Positions 18,414-28,037 of a DNA stretch of 64,000 nt are shown in pieces. Positions within the stretch are counted from its first letter, which is position 1. Each line of letters opens with the position of its first letter. The notes under the pieces are model-generated. The model worked only from the letters and a program-made list of their open reading frames with translations. It did no database searches and was not told the DNA's origin. The position numbers were made by a program, and so were the translations under genes. Origin of the DNA: Thermomonas haemolytica (GTDB taxonomy: Bacteria > Pseudomonadota > Gammaproteobacteria > Xanthomonadales > Xanthomonadaceae); NCBI RefSeq assembly GCF_004346265.1, contig NZ_SMAP01000006.1:81191-145190 (forward strand), in the 5' to 3' direction.

Positions 18414-19202
18414 TCAATCCGTGACGGCGCGGGCGGCCTCGAATGCCTGCCCGAACAACGCCTGCACTGGATCAAGCAACTCGCGTGCCAGCACCACCAG
18501 CAGGGCCAGGCCCACCAGCAGGGCCACCGGCATGCCGATCTGGATCGGGTTGAACTGCGGGGCCGCGCGCGACAGCACGCCCATGACCGTGTTCACCGCC
18601 AGCATCGCCACCGTCACCGGCAGCGACATCAGCACCGCCGCGCGCAGCACCGCCGGGAAGAACGCCGGCAGCACCGACAGGAAATGCGACAGGTCCGCCA
18701 GCGGCTTGCCGATCGGCTGCGCGCGGTAGCTGTCGGCCAGCAGCTGGATCAGCGCCACGTGCGCATTCAGGCTGAAGAACACCAGCCCGAAGATCAGGTA
18801 GAACCAGGTGGACAGCACCGGCACCTGGGTCTGGTTGGCAGGGTCGGCCATGGTGGCGAACGACAGCGCCATGCCCTGCGAGGCGAATTGCCCGGCCAGC
18901 ATCCCGGCCTCGAACGCCAGCTTGATCAGCAGCCCGATGGACAGGCCGATGGCGAATTCGCGCAGCACGTTGAGGGCGGTGGCGGCATCCACCGCGGCCG
19001 GCGGCGGGGCCGGCAACATCCCCGACAGGGCGGCCGCCAGCACCAGGGTGAACAGCATGCGCGCGCGCCGCGGCACGCCCTTGCCGCCGATCGCCGGCAG
19101 CACCTGCATGGCGGCGCCGATCCGGATGGAGTGCCAAAGGACCGTCGCCAGCATCCCGAACAGGTTCAACCCGTCGGCGGTGGTCAGGGTGACGGTGTCC
19201 AC
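18414..19202 (-). CDS. fliR: Flagellar export gate protein FliR
   Basis: A 262-residue polytopic export-gate subunit. Several hydrophobic helices are visible (MLFTLVLAAALSGM, WFYLIFGLVFFSL, MPVALLVGLALLVVLARELL). A GTG at 19202 is the best start: it lies 8 bases after the fliQ stop, and no ATG lies nearby in frame. Upstream in-frame sequence lies inside fliQ. Confidence 0.9.
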   Translation of the reverse strand: MDTVTLTTADGLNLFGMLATVLWHSIRIGAAMQVLPAIGGKGVPRRARMLFTLVLAAALSGMLPAPPPAAVDAATALNVLREFAIGLSIGLLIKLAFEAGMLAGQFASQGMALSFATMADPANQTQVPVLSTWFYLIFGLVFFSLNAHVALIQLLADSYRAQPIGKPLADLSHFLSVLPAFFPAVLRAAVLMSLPVTVAMLAVNTVMGVLSRAAPQFNPIQIGMPVALLVGLALLVVLARELLDPVQALFGQAFEAARAVTD

Positions 19203-19210
19203 GGCCGCGT

Positions 19211-19480
19211 TCAGCCGATCAGGTGCGGGATCTGCTGGAACAGCTCGGTGGTGAACGAGACCAGCCGGCCCAGCAGGAAGTGCCCGGTCAGCGCCAGGGT
19301 GGCCACCAGCGCGCCGACCTTGCACACGAAGGCCACGGTGGGCTCGTTGATCGAGGTGGCGGCCTGCAGGATGCCGACCACCACGCCGGTGCCGAGCACC
19401 GCCAGCAGCAGCGGCGCGCCCAGCAGCAGCGCCAGCTGCAGGCCTTGGGAAATCTGCGAAAGGGCCATTTCGGGGGTCAT
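19211..19480 (-). CDS. fliQ: Flagellar export gate protein FliQ
   Basis: An 89-residue protein with two membrane hairpin helices (about 15-38 and 48-72), the normal FliQ size, forming the export gate with FliP and FliR. It lies 55 bases after fliP and 8 bases before fliR. Confidence 0.95.
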   Translation of the reverse strand: MTPEMALSQISQGLQLALLLGAPLLLAVLGTGVVVGILQAATSINEPTVAFVCKVGALVATLALTGHFLLGRLVSFTTELFQQIPHLIG

Positions 19481-19535
19481 GCGGGGGCTCCGTGGGGAAG
19501 CGGGCGGCGCCGGGAGGTGGGCGTCGGCGCGGCGG

Positions 19536-20369
19536 TCATATCGGATTGAAGCTGCCTGCGATCGAGCCGACCACCAGCACCCAGCCGTCTACCAGCACGA
19601 ACAGCAGGATCTTGAACGGGGCCGAGATCAGCATGGGCGAGAGCATCATCATGCCCATCGACATCAGCACGCTGGCCACCACCAGGTCGATGATCACGAA
19701 CGGGATGTAGATCAGGAACGCGATCTCGAACGCGGTCTTCAGCTCGCTGGTCAGGAACGAGGCCGCCAGCACGCCGAACGGCACGTCCTGCGGGGTGGCA
19801 TAGGGGCCGCTGCCGGACATCCCGGCGAAGGTCATCAGGTCGTTCTCGCGCACCTGCGCCAGCATGAAGGCACGGAACGGCGCCGATGCCGCGGCCCAGG
19901 CGCTGCGGAAATCCATCTGGTGGTCCAGATAGGGCGCGATGCCCGCGGTCCAGGCCTGGTCCAGCACCGGCTGCATGATCATCGCGGTGAGGAACAGCGC
20001 CAGCGCCAGCAGGATCTGGTTGGACGGTGTCTGCCCGGTGCCCAGCGCCTGCCGCAGCAGGCTGAGCACGATGATGACGCGGGTGAATGCGGTGATCCCC
20101 AGCAGCAGCGCCGGCAGCAGGGTGATGCCGGTCATCAGCAGCAGCACCTGCATCGGCATGCTGACCGGCTCCTTGCCGATCTGCCCCACGGTCACCGCCG
20201 GCAGGTCCGGCAGCGGCGCACCCGCGGCCGGCGCGGTGGCGGCGGCCGGGGCAGATGCCGCCGTTTGCGCCAGCGCGGGCACCGCGCAGGCCAGCAGCAC
20301 CAGTGCGACCAGGACCAGCAGGCCGCGCCGCCAGGCGCCGGCCGCAGGGGCGGGGGAGTGCCGGTTCAT
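19536..20369 (-). CDS. fliP: Flagellar export gate protein FliP
   Basis: A 277-residue protein with a cleavable signal peptide (about 1-34, ending PALAQT) and an Ala-rich periplasmic stretch. The conserved FliP body follows (TGITLLPALLLGITAFTRVIIVLSLLRQALG) and its C-terminal helices. The start overlaps fliO by 4 bases. Confidence 0.96.
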   Translation of the reverse strand: MNRHSPAPAAGAWRRGLLVLVALVLLACAVPALAQTAASAPAAATAPAAGAPLPDLPAVTVGQIGKEPVSMPMQVLLLMTGITLLPALLLGITAFTRVIIVLSLLRQALGTGQTPSNQILLALALFLTAMIMQPVLDQAWTAGIAPYLDHQMDFRSAWAAASAPFRAFMLAQVRENDLMTFAGMSGSGPYATPQDVPFGVLAASFLTSELKTAFEIAFLIYIPFVIIDLVVASVLMSMGMMMLSPMLISAPFKILLFVLVDGWVLVVGSIAGSFNPI

Positions 20370-20833
20370 GCCTTCTTCCTGAAATGCTGGGCCAGCACCT
20401 GCGCGAACGGCGAGGCCGCCGCGGGGGCCGGCACGGCGTCCGGCAGGGGCTGCTCGAGGGTGTGCAGCAGGCGGGTGCCGGAGGCACCGCTGGACAGCAG
20501 CAGCTGGGTGCTGCCGACTTCCACCACCAGCAGGCGTTCGCGCGCGCCCAGCGCCAGCGAGGTCACCACCCGCAGCCCGCCGTGGCGCGCCAGCGCGAAG
20601 CCGGGCATGCGCCGCGCCAGCCAGGCCAGGCCGAAGATCAGGCCGATCACCAGCGCCAGCGCGAACAGGGTGCCGCCGATGGTGCCGGCGGCGCTGGGTG
20701 CAGCCGGGGCATGCGCAGGCTGCAGCGCCAGCGCATGGGTCTGCACCGGGCGCGGCGGTGGCACGGCCGGCTGTGTTGCGGCCGGTGCGGCCGGAACGGG
20801 CTGCGCGGCGGAGGCGGGAGTGGCGTCCTGCAT
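20366..20833 (-). CDS. fliO: Flagellar export assembly protein FliO
   Basis: A 155-residue protein with a Pro/Ala-rich N-terminus, one membrane helix (about 48-70, IGGTLFALALVIGLIFGLAWLARR) and a cytoplasmic tail with LALGARERLLVVEVGSTQLLL. FliO assists assembly of the FliP ring. It lies between fliN and fliP, as in most fliLMNOPQR operons. Confidence 0.9.
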   Translation of the reverse strand: MQDATPASAAQPVPAAPAATQPAVPPPRPVQTHALALQPAHAPAAPSAAGTIGGTLFALALVIGLIFGLAWLARRMPGFALARHGGLRVVTSLALGARERLLVVEVGSTQLLLSSGASGTRLLHTLEQPLPDAVPAPAAASPFAQVLAQHFRKKA

Positions 20834-20842
20834 GGCGGCGGC

Positions 20843-21181
20843 TCAGCGCAGGCGCTTGATGCGTTCGGCCGGGCTGACCACGTCGGTCAGGCGCACGCCG
20901 AAGCGGTCGTTGACCACCACGACCTCGCCCTGCGCGATCAGGGTGCCGTTGACGTACACGTCCAGCGGTTCGCCGGCGCCGCGCTCGAGTTCCACCACCG
21001 AGCCCTGGTTGAGCTGCAGCAGGTTGCGGATCGGGATGCGCGCGCGCCCGACCTCCAGCGACAGCGAGACCGGGACGTCGAGGATGACCTCCAGGTTGAG
21101 GTCGCTGCCGTTGCCGGTGCCGGCCTCGGCGGTCAGCGGCTCGAAGGCGGCGCGGGTCGGGTCGTTTTCGGTCGTGCTCAT
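20843..21181 (-). CDS. fliN: Flagellar switch protein FliN
   Basis: A 112-residue C-ring protein with the SpoA fold (about 30-105: ILDVPVSLSLEVGRARIPIRNLLQL, then GEPLDVYVNGTLIAQGEVVVV). It overlaps fliM by 4 bases and lies 9 bases before fliO. Confidence 0.95.
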   Translation of the reverse strand: MSTTENDPTRAAFEPLTAEAGTGNGSDLNLEVILDVPVSLSLEVGRARIPIRNLLQLNQGSVVELERGAGEPLDVYVNGTLIAQGEVVVVNDRFGVRLTDVVSPAERIKRLR

Positions 21182-22173
21182 GGCTTGGCCTGGGAATCCT
21201 GGTTGGAACGAAGTGTGTGCACCGCGGTGATCTTCACCGCGTTGCGCCCGTTGTGGACGCCGAATTCACCGGAGAACAGCGGCAGGTGCTCGACCTGCAA
21301 CGGCACCTCCTGCCGGATGTCCAGCGGGATGACGTCGCCGACCTTGAGCCGGCTCAGTTCGCGCAGGCTGATCTGGCGCTCGGCCAGCACGCTGCTCAGT
21401 TCCACCTCGGCGTCCTGCAGCTGCGCGCGCAGCGCGCGCGTCCAGCTCTCGTCCTTCTCGACCCGGTCGCTCTGCACGCCGGCGTCCAGCTGTTCGCGGA
21501 TCGGCTCCAGCATCGCCCACGGCAGGGCCAGGTGCAGTTCGCCGCCGCCGCCTTCCAGGTCCACGTGGAAGCGGCAGACCACGATGTATTCGCGCGGGCT
21601 GATGATGTTGGCGAAGTGCGGGTTGACCTCGGAATTGAGGTATTCGAACTCCACCTGCATCACCGGCGCCCACGCCTCGGTGAAATCGGCGAAGGTCTGC
21701 TTCAGCAGCAGCTGGATCACCCGCATCTCGGTGGGGGTGAACTCGCGGCCCTCGATCCGGGTGTGGTACTTGCCGTTGCCGCCGAAGAAGCTGTCCACCA
21801 CGGTGAACACCAGGCGCGGCTCGAACATCACGATGGCGGTGCCGCGCAGCGGCTTCATCTTCACCAGGTTGAGGTTGGTGGGCACGTGCAGCGAGTGCAT
21901 GTACTCGCCGAAGCGCACCATGTCGATGCCGCGCACCGACAGGTCGGCCGAACGCCGCAGCAGGTTGAACAGGCCGATCCGCCAGGTCCGCGCAAAGCGC
22001 TCGTTCACCATCTCCAGGGTCGGCAGGCGGCCGCGGATGATGCGTTCCTGGGTGGCGAAGTCATAGGCGCGTACCTCGCCTGGGGCGGGCGGTGGTTCGG
22101 TATCCACCACGCCGCTGTCGACGCCGTGGAGGAGGGCGTCGATCTCGTCCTGGCTGAGCAGGTCGGAGCTCAT
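21178..22173 (-). CDS. fliM: Flagellar switch protein FliM
   Basis: A 331-residue C-ring protein that binds CheY-P through its N-terminal peptide (LLSQDEIDALLHGVD, residues 5-19). A middle CheC-like domain and a C-terminal SpoA domain (about 245-320) follow. It lies 13 bases after fliL and overlaps fliN by 4 bases. Confidence 0.96.
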   Translation of the reverse strand: MSSDLLSQDEIDALLHGVDSGVVDTEPPPAPGEVRAYDFATQERIIRGRLPTLEMVNERFARTWRIGLFNLLRRSADLSVRGIDMVRFGEYMHSLHVPTNLNLVKMKPLRGTAIVMFEPRLVFTVVDSFFGGNGKYHTRIEGREFTPTEMRVIQLLLKQTFADFTEAWAPVMQVEFEYLNSEVNPHFANIISPREYIVVCRFHVDLEGGGGELHLALPWAMLEPIREQLDAGVQSDRVEKDESWTRALRAQLQDAEVELSSVLAERQISLRELSRLKVGDVIPLDIRQEVPLQVEHLPLFSGEFGVHNGRNAVKITAVHTLRSNQDSQAKP

Positions 22174-22186
22174 CGCGGCGTCCCGG

Positions 22187-22681
22187 TCACTGGATCACGA
22201 CACTGGTGAACAGCAGCGCATCCACCTTGTCGGCGGCGTGCTGCGCCTTGAGCACCGAGCGCACCTCGTTCAGCGCCTGCGCCTGCAGGCGTTCCTTGCC
22301 GGCGCGCCCGACGAGCTGTTGCGAGGTCTGCTGCCCGAACAGCAGCAGCAGCCGGTTGCGGATCAGCGGCGTGTGCAGCGCGATCGCAGCGGCGGTTTCC
22401 GGGTCGCGGGTCTGCAGCTGCACGTCGGCCTGCAGGTATTTCACGGTATCGGCATCGGCCAGGTTGACCACGAAGGCCGGGTCCATGGCGATGTACTGCG
22501 CCGGCGGCAGCGGCTTGGGCCCGGAGTGCGCCGGCTTCATGAAGAAGAATGCCGCGCCGCCGCCACCGCCGGCCAGCACCACCAGGATCAGGATGATCCA
22601 CAGCAGCTTTGCGGATTTCTTCGGCGGCGGATTGGCCGCGGGCGCAGCGGTGGCCGGGGCCGGTTTTGCGGGAGCTGCCAC
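22187..22681 (-). CDS. fliL: Flagellar basal body protein FliL
   Basis: A 164-residue stator-associated protein. A short Pro/Ala cytoplasmic tail is followed by one membrane helix (LLWIILILVVLAGGGGGAAFFF) and a periplasmic FliL domain. I chose the GTG at 22681: AAGGACGA lies about 8-10 bases upstream. The longer frame would start at a TTG (22723) that is itself part of the sigma-54 -12 element and so upstream of the predicted transcript start. First gene of the fliLMNOPQR-flhBAFG-fliA run. Confidence 0.9.
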   Translation of the reverse strand: MAAPAKPAPATAAPAANPPPKKSAKLLWIILILVVLAGGGGGAAFFFMKPAHSGPKPLPPAQYIAMDPAFVVNLADADTVKYLQADVQLQTRDPETAAAIALHTPLIRNRLLLLFGQQTSQQLVGRAGKERLQAQALNEVRSVLKAQHAADKVDALLFTSVVIQ

Positions 22682-22718
22682 GGGTGATTCGTCCTTGGAA
22701 TGGCGTTGGCCTGCATCA

Positions 22719-22734
22719 TGCAAACGCCATGCCG
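22719..22734 (-). promoter_or_regulatory. Sigma-54 promoter of fliL operon
   Basis: On the minus strand, CGGCATGGCGTTTGCA. The invariant GG and GC are exactly 10 bases apart, and the -24 (GGCAT) and -12 (TTGCA) boxes fit the RpoN consensus TGGCACG-N4-TTGCW. Transcription should start near 22708, before the fliL GTG. Confidence 0.82.
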
Positions 22735-22867
22735 CAGGCGGACCGGCAAGCGCCCGGCGGGGACGCAGGCGCGGCCGACAGCGGCCGCCCGTTGCGGCAA
22801 ACGGGCGCCATCCACCGGACCGCGACGGGCGGGACGCGCCCGGGGCAGCGGGGCCAGAACGCCGGCG

Positions 22868-24511
22868 TCAGGCGTATTCGTCGAGCAGGCCGCGGCCGCG
22901 ACGGGATTCCGGCGGCCGCGGCGTGGTCGTCGCCGGTTCCCCCTCCGCCGTACTGCCGGCACCCGTGGCGCCGGCGGCGGAGCCACGCCGCCCCTGCGCC
23001 TGCGCCTGGCCCTGGCCGACGCCGGCATGCGCCAGCTGCAGGCCGTGCTGCCCCAGCAGCTCGCGCAGGCGCGGCAGGCTGGATTCCAGCGCCTGCCGGA
23101 CCTCGGCATGCGGGCTGTGGAACTCGGCACGCACGTCGCGGCCGTCCACCTGCACCCGGATGTCGATCGGGCCCAGATGCTCCGGCGCGACCCGGATCTG
23201 GGCGTGGCCCAGCTTCTGCGCCGCCATCCAGGCCAGATGGTCGCCGAGGCTGTCGTCATAGCCGGTGGCGGGGTCGGCAGGCTGTGCCAGCGGCGCGGCC
23301 ACTGCCGCCGGCGTGGGCGCGGTGGTGGGCGTGGTGTGCTGCGCAGTGGCGGCCAGCATCGCCGGGAAGTGCAGGGTGCCAAGGCTGGGCACCTCGCCGC
23401 TGCCGGCCTCTGAGGCGGCGGTACGCGGCGCTGCCGGGGCGGTCTCCAGCGCCTGCATCAGCGCGAGCGGATCGGACGCTGCACTGGAGGCCGGCAGCGG
23501 GCCGGATGCGGCCACCGTGGCCGATGCCGGGGCGATGGCCGCCAGCGCCGGGGGCGGGGTCTCCGCTTGGAGGGCGGGCGGGGTCGGCATGGCGGGCCCG
23601 TTTGCCGCCGCGGGCAGCCACGGCATGGGCACGCCCGGCGGCAGCGGCAGGGGGACTGCCGCATCGCTCCCGGGCGCCGGTGCCGGGGCTGCACCGGCAG
23701 GGCCGGCTGCCGTGGGGGCGACAGTGGCCGCCGCCACGAGGATCTCGCCGCCGGTCGCGCCGCGGTTGGAGGACGACGCCCCGCCGCCGCGCAGGAGCTC
23801 GAACAGGGCGCTGGCCGGCAGGCTGCCCGCCGTGGCCGCCGGCAGGCGCGGGGCATCCGTCGGCGCGGGCGGGATGATCCCGGGCGAGGCGGTGCGCAGG
23901 ATCGGCGGCCGCCGGCGGGCGGAACCGTCACCGCCGGCGGCCGCATCCCGCAGGGACGCGGGCAGTGCCGGGGTGCTGGCGGACTCCGTGCCATCGGCCA
24001 CGACCGGCCGCAGGGCGGCCTCGACCGCATCGGCGACGGCATCCCGGCGCAGCCCGGGCAAGTCGGGCTGCGTGGACGGCACGGGCGGCGCAGATGGGCG
24101 GGTGGCAAGCGCGGTAAGCGCGTCCGGCACGGCCTGCGGGGAGGTGACAGGGCCGGCCGGCAGCGCATCCGGCAAAGGCAGGGAGGGCGTGGCAGCAGCC
24201 GGTGCGGCGGCGGCCGGCAAACCCGGCATCTGCGCCAGCATCGCCATCATCGGCGCCACGTCGTCGGGCGCTGCCTCGGCAGCGGCGGATGCGCCGGGTT
24301 TCGCGGGCTGGTGCTTGCCGGGCGCGGCCAGCGCGGGCGGGTTGGCCGCTGCTGCGTCAGCCTGCGCCGAGGGCTCGGCCTCCAGCAACAGCTGGAACGC
24401 ACCGGCCACCGGCGCGTCATCGCCAGCGGCCTCGCCGGCCGGCAGCTTGCCCGCCGCCGCCATCAGCGCCAGCGGCCCGGTGGGAAGCGGCAGGCTGGCG
24501 GCTTCGCCCAT
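22868..24511 (-). CDS. fliK: Flagellar hook-length control protein FliK
   Basis: A 547-residue secreted ruler and switch protein. About 400 residues of low-complexity Ala/Pro/Gly sequence are followed by the conserved C-terminal FliK domain (about 415-505: AQIRVAPEHLGPIDIRVQV, RAEFHSPHAEVRQALESSLPRLRELL). That domain contacts FlhB to switch export specificity. The ATG at 24511 shares one base with the fliJ stop. A 186-base gap with the fliL promoter follows. Confidence 0.92.
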   Translation of the reverse strand: MGEAASLPLPTGPLALMAAAGKLPAGEAAGDDAPVAGAFQLLLEAEPSAQADAAAANPPALAAPGKHQPAKPGASAAAEAAPDDVAPMMAMLAQMPGLPAAAAPAAATPSLPLPDALPAGPVTSPQAVPDALTALATRPSAPPVPSTQPDLPGLRRDAVADAVEAALRPVVADGTESASTPALPASLRDAAAGGDGSARRRPPILRTASPGIIPPAPTDAPRLPAATAGSLPASALFELLRGGGASSSNRGATGGEILVAAATVAPTAAGPAGAAPAPAPGSDAAVPLPLPPGVPMPWLPAAANGPAMPTPPALQAETPPPALAAIAPASATVAASGPLPASSAASDPLALMQALETAPAAPRTAASEAGSGEVPSLGTLHFPAMLAATAQHTTPTTAPTPAAVAAPLAQPADPATGYDDSLGDHLAWMAAQKLGHAQIRVAPEHLGPIDIRVQVDGRDVRAEFHSPHAEVRQALESSLPRLRELLGQHGLQLAHAGVGQGQAQAQGRRGSAAGATGAGSTAEGEPATTTPRPPESRRGRGLLDEYA

Positions 24512-24957
24512 CACGGTTCGCCCGCCTCGCGCGCGGCGCGCACGCGGCGGCCACCGAGGTCATCCAGCTCGCGCTGTTCGCGCTGGCTGGCCACCCGCTG
24601 TTCCTCGCTGCGGTAGCTGGCCGCCAGCTGTTCCAGCACCTTGTTGTCGCGGCTGGCCAGCAGCAGGCGGGCACGCTCGATCTCGCGGTTCTGGCGCGAG
24701 ACATCCACCGCCTGCGCCTGCTGCTGCAGGGCGACGTCGAGCTTGGCGCGGAACGCCACGTGGTTGGCCAGCATCGCCGGGGCCAGGGTGCTGCCGGCGG
24801 GGGCCGGGGAATAGCTGTCGGCATACTGCTTCAGCAGGTCCAGCCGCTGCTGTTGCTCGTTCAGCGCCTTGTCGCGCTCGGCCAGTTGCCTGGCCACCGC
24901 GTCCTGGCGTTGCTGGGTGACGCGCAGCAGGGGGTCGAGGCGTTGCGAGCGGGTCAT
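24511..24957 (-). CDS. fliJ: Flagellar export chaperone FliJ
   Basis: A 148-residue, almost wholly helical coiled-coil protein, rich in Gln/Arg/Glu ([20 protein letters not shown] at the start), that links FliH/FliI to FlhA. It overlaps fliI by 4 bases and touches fliK. Confidence 0.93.
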   Translation of the reverse strand: MTRSQRLDPLLRVTQQRQDAVARQLAERDKALNEQQQRLDLLKQYADSYSPAPAGSTLAPAMLANHVAFRAKLDVALQQQAQAVDVSRQNREIERARLLLASRDNKVLEQLAASYRSEEQRVASQREQRELDDLGGRRVRAAREAGEP

Positions 24958-26330
24958 TGTGCGATCTCCGGGGTCCCGTCGAGCAGGCGGGCGAGGGCAT
25001 TGCGGCTGGCTTCCACGTCGGCCGATTCGGTGACGTCCTGGGCCAGGAACTGCAGGATCTGCGGCCACAGCGCCAGGGCGTCGTCCACCACCGGGTCGTT
25101 GCCGCGCTGGTAGGCGCCGATGGCGATGAGGTCGCGCTGGGCGTTGTAGGCCGCCATCAGTTGCTTGAGGCGGCGGATGCGGGCGCGCCAGGCCGGGTCG
25201 GTGATGTCCTGCATCACGCGGCTGACCGACACTTCCACGTCGATCGCCGGGTACAGGCCGGCGTCGGCGATCCGGCGGGTGAGCACGATGTGGCCGTCGA
25301 GAATGGCGCGGGCGGCGTCCGCGATGGGTTCCTGCTGGTCGTCGCCTTCGGTCAGCACGGTGTAGAACGCGGTGATCGACCCACGGCCATCGGCCCCGTT
25401 GCCGGCGCGCTCCACCAGCGCCGGCAGGCGCGCGAACACCGACGGCGGGTAGCCGCGGGTGGTAGGCGGCTCGCCGACCGACAAGCCGATCTCGCGCTGG
25501 GCGTGGGCGAAGCGGGTGAGGGAGTCCATGAGCAGCAGCACATGCAAGCCCTGATCCCGGAACCATTCGGCGATGGCGGTGGCGCGCAGGGCGCCGTGCA
25601 GGCGCGCCAGCGGCGGGCGGTCGGCCGGGGCGGCCACCACCACTGCGCGGCGCAATCCTTCCGGGCCCAGCGTGCTTTCCACGAAATCGCGCACTTCGCG
25701 GCCGCGTTCGCCAATCAGCCCGACCACGATGACGTCGGCGGCGGTGTAGCGGGTCATCATGCCCAGCAGCGTCGATTTGCCGACGCCGGAGCCGGCGAAC
25801 AGGCCGACACGCTGGCCGCGGCCGATCGGCAGCAGGGCGTTGATGGCGCGCACGCCGACGTCCAGCGAGCGGGTGATCGGCTCACGCATCAGCGGGTTGA
25901 TCTGGGTGCCGGCCAGGCCGACGAAATCCTCGGCACGCAGCGGCGGGCGGCCGTCCAGCGGAACGCCGTCGCTGTCGATCACGCGGCCCAGCAGGCCTTC
26001 GCCCACCGCCACCTCGCCGCGGCTGGAGCCGGTGATCACGCGCGCATTCGGCAGCAGTCCGGACAGGTCGGAGGTGGGCATCAGGAAGGTGCGGTCGCCG
26101 GCGAAGCCGACCACCTCGGCATCCACCCAGCGCCCGCCGCTGGTCTCCACGCTGCAGCGTGCGCCCAGCGGGGCACTGCAGCCGGTGGCTTCCAGGGTCA
26201 GGCCCACCGCGCGCCGCAACACGCCTTCGCGGACCATGCCCATCGCTTCCAGGCGCGGGTCGGCCGCGCGCAGGCGCGCAGCCAGGCGCAGGCTGCGGGC
26301 TTCATTCCATTGCGCGGCGGCGATGCTCAT
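24954..26330 (-). CDS. fliI: Flagellar export ATPase FliI
   Basis: A 458-residue F1-beta-like ATPase. Walker A GSGVGKST is at 180-187, Walker B is [12 protein letters not shown], and conserved [12 protein letters not shown] and [13 protein letters not shown] are present. It energises substrate unfolding at the export gate. Unlike its neighbours it is not coupled to the upstream fliH: a 136-base gap separates them. Confidence 0.96.
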   Translation of the reverse strand: MSIAAAQWNEARSLRLAARLRAADPRLEAMGMVREGVLRRAVGLTLEATGCSAPLGARCSVETSGGRWVDAEVVGFAGDRTFLMPTSDLSGLLPNARVITGSSRGEVAVGEGLLGRVIDSDGVPLDGRPPLRAEDFVGLAGTQINPLMREPITRSLDVGVRAINALLPIGRGQRVGLFAGSGVGKSTLLGMMTRYTAADVIVVGLIGERGREVRDFVESTLGPEGLRRAVVVAAPADRPPLARLHGALRATAIAEWFRDQGLHVLLLMDSLTRFAHAQREIGLSVGEPPTTRGYPPSVFARLPALVERAGNGADGRGSITAFYTVLTEGDDQQEPIADAARAILDGHIVLTRRIADAGLYPAIDVEVSVSRVMQDITDPAWRARIRRLKQLMAAYNAQRDLIAIGAYQRGNDPVVDDALALWPQILQFLAQDVTESADVEASRNALARLLDGTPEIAQ

Positions 26331-26466
26331 CGGTGGCCTCCCGCCCGGAACGCGGAATCGATCACGTCCATGTTGCGCTGCGGATCACGTCCCGGCGTGC
26401 ATATCCAGCGCCTTTTCACGCCACTCCGCAAGTGCGCCGTGGATAGGGGCGACGGACGGCGGGCGT
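26331..26466. other. Unusual spacer between fliH and fliI
   Basis: Within an operon whose genes otherwise overlap, these 136 bases have no assigned gene. An ATG at 26470 overlaps the fliH stop as ATGA and opens a 54-codon minus-strand frame (26470-26306) that ends inside fliI in another frame. The peptide is Arg-rich with no recognised motif; coding status is doubtful. Confidence 0.4.
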
Positions 26467-27042
26467 TCATGCGTGCTCCCCGGCCAGGCTCTGCAGCGCG
26501 GTATTCAGGCGCGCGGCCAGGCTACCGTCGATCCGCACGCTGTCGGCGTGCACCCGCAGGTCGCCGCGGGCCAGGGTGAGGTCGGGCACCAGCCGCACGC
26601 CGTCCAGCGGCGGCAGGTGCGGGGTGAGCATGGCGATGTCGTCCGGATGCAGGCGCAGTTCCAGCTGGCGGGTTTCGCTGCCGCTGATCTCCAGCGCCTC
26701 GCGCACGAGCGCGGCCAGCAGCGCCGGATCGGCGGCGTAGCTGCGCCCCAGCAGGGCGCCGGCGATGCGCACGGCCAATGCGCCCAGGGCATCCCCGACT
26801 TCCGCGTCCAGGCGCGCCAGCGGGCGCGTGAACGCGTCCAGGATGCCCTCCATCTGGGCCACGATGCGGCGGATCTCCGCCTGCCCGCTGGCCAGGCCTT
26901 CGGCGTGCCCGCGCGCGTAGCCTTCCGCGCGCGCCGCTTCCTCGATGGCCTGGAGCTCCTCGACGCTGGGCAGGCCGCGCTGCTCCGGCGGCGGGGGCGG
27001 CGGCACCAGCTCGGGAGCCGACCAGCGCACCGCCGCGCTCAT
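26467..27042 (-). CDS. fliH: Flagellar export ATPase regulator FliH
   Basis: A 191-residue stator of the export ATPase. A Pro-rich N-terminus is followed by a coiled coil with Gly-spaced repeats typical of FliH (ARAEGYARGHAEGLASGQAE, about 38-57) and a C-terminal V-type-ATPase-stalk-like domain (about 80-190). It overlaps fliG by 4 bases. Confidence 0.93.
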   Translation of the reverse strand: MSAAVRWSAPELVPPPPPPEQRGLPSVEELQAIEEAARAEGYARGHAEGLASGQAEIRRIVAQMEGILDAFTRPLARLDAEVGDALGALAVRIAGALLGRSYAADPALLAALVREALEISGSETRQLELRLHPDDIAMLTPHLPPLDGVRLVPDLTLARGDLRVHADSVRIDGSLAARLNTALQSLAGEHA

Positions 27043-28037
27043 ACGAAGACCTCGGCCTTGGCCGCCAGCTGGATGGTGCCGTCATCGGCCATCTTGCGCA
27101 CGATCGCCAGGATTTCCTTCTGCGCCGCCTCGACCTCGGCCAGCCGCACCGGGCCGCGCGCCTCCATGTCCTCCACCAGCATTTCCGCGGCGCGCTGCGA
27201 CATGTTGCTGATGATCTTGTCCTTCACCTTCGGGTCGGCGCCGCGCAGCGCCAGCGCCAGCTTGTCGGCGGCGACTTCGCGCAGCACGGTCTGGATCGCG
27301 CGGTCGTCGATGTCGGCGAGGTTGTCGAATACGAACATCAGGTCGCGGATCTTGCCGGTCAGCGGTTCGTCGATCTGGGCGATCGCCTCCAGGATCTTCT
27401 CGTCCATGCCGCCATCCATGAAGTTGAGGATGTTGGCAGCGACCTTGACGCCGCCGATGGTGGACGACTTCAGGTTCTGGTTGCCGGCGAACTGCTTGGC
27501 CATCACGTCGTTCAGCTCGTTGAGCGCGTGCGGCGGGATGCCATCGAGGGTGGCGATCCGCACCAGTACGTCCGAGCGCACGCGCTCGGGCAGGAACTTC
27601 AGCGCTTCCGCGGCCTGGTCGGGATCCAGGTGGGACAGCACGATCGCGATGATCTGCGGGTGCTCGTTGCGCACCAGGTCGGCGATCGCGCGCGGCTCCA
27701 TCCACTTCAGGGTGTCCAGGCCGGTGGTGTTGCGGCCCATCAGGATGCGGTCGATCAGGCTGCTGGCGCGGTCCTCGCCCAGTGCCTGCACCAGCACCGC
27801 GCGCACGTATTCGTCGGCGCCGCTGCCGAGGCTGGGACGCTCGAGGGTGGTGACGAATTCGTCGATCACCTTCTCGACTTCCTCGCGCGAGACGTTGCCG
27901 ACCGAAGTCATGGCCACGCCCAGCTTCTGGACTTCCTTGGCGCCCATGTGCTTGAGCACTTCCGCGGCCTGCTGCTCGCCCAGCGAGAGCAGGACCACGG
28001 CCGCGCGCTGCACGCCGGAGAGAGCGAATTCAGCCAT
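27039..28037 (-). CDS. fliG: Flagellar switch protein FliG
   Basis: A 332-residue rotor protein that meets the stator. Present are GVQRAAVVLLSLGEQQAAEV at the start, the middle-domain EHPQIIAIVLSHLDPDQAAE motif, and the C-terminal charged ridge region DKIISNMSQRAAEMLVEDME. It overlaps fliF by 8 bases and fliH by 4. Confidence 0.96.
   Translation of the reverse strand: MAEFALSGVQRAAVVLLSLGEQQAAEVLKHMGAKEVQKLGVAMTSVGNVSREEVEKVIDEFVTTLERPSLGSGADEYVRAVLVQALGEDRASSLIDRILMGRNTTGLDTLKWMEPRAIADLVRNEHPQIIAIVLSHLDPDQAAEALKFLPERVRSDVLVRIATLDGIPPHALNELNDVMAKQFAGNQNLKSSTIGGVKVAANILNFMDGGMDEKILEAIAQIDEPLTGKIRDLMFVFDNLADIDDRAIQTVLREVAADKLALALRGADPKVKDKIISNMSQRAAEMLVEDMEARGPVRLAEVEAAQKEILAIVRKMADDGTIQLAAKAEVFV

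Noticed and set aside
22800..22830. Second sigma-54-like site (TGGCGCCCGTTTGCC) upstream of fliL
   Set aside because: GG and GC are 9 bases apart; the site at 22719-22734 has exact spacing.
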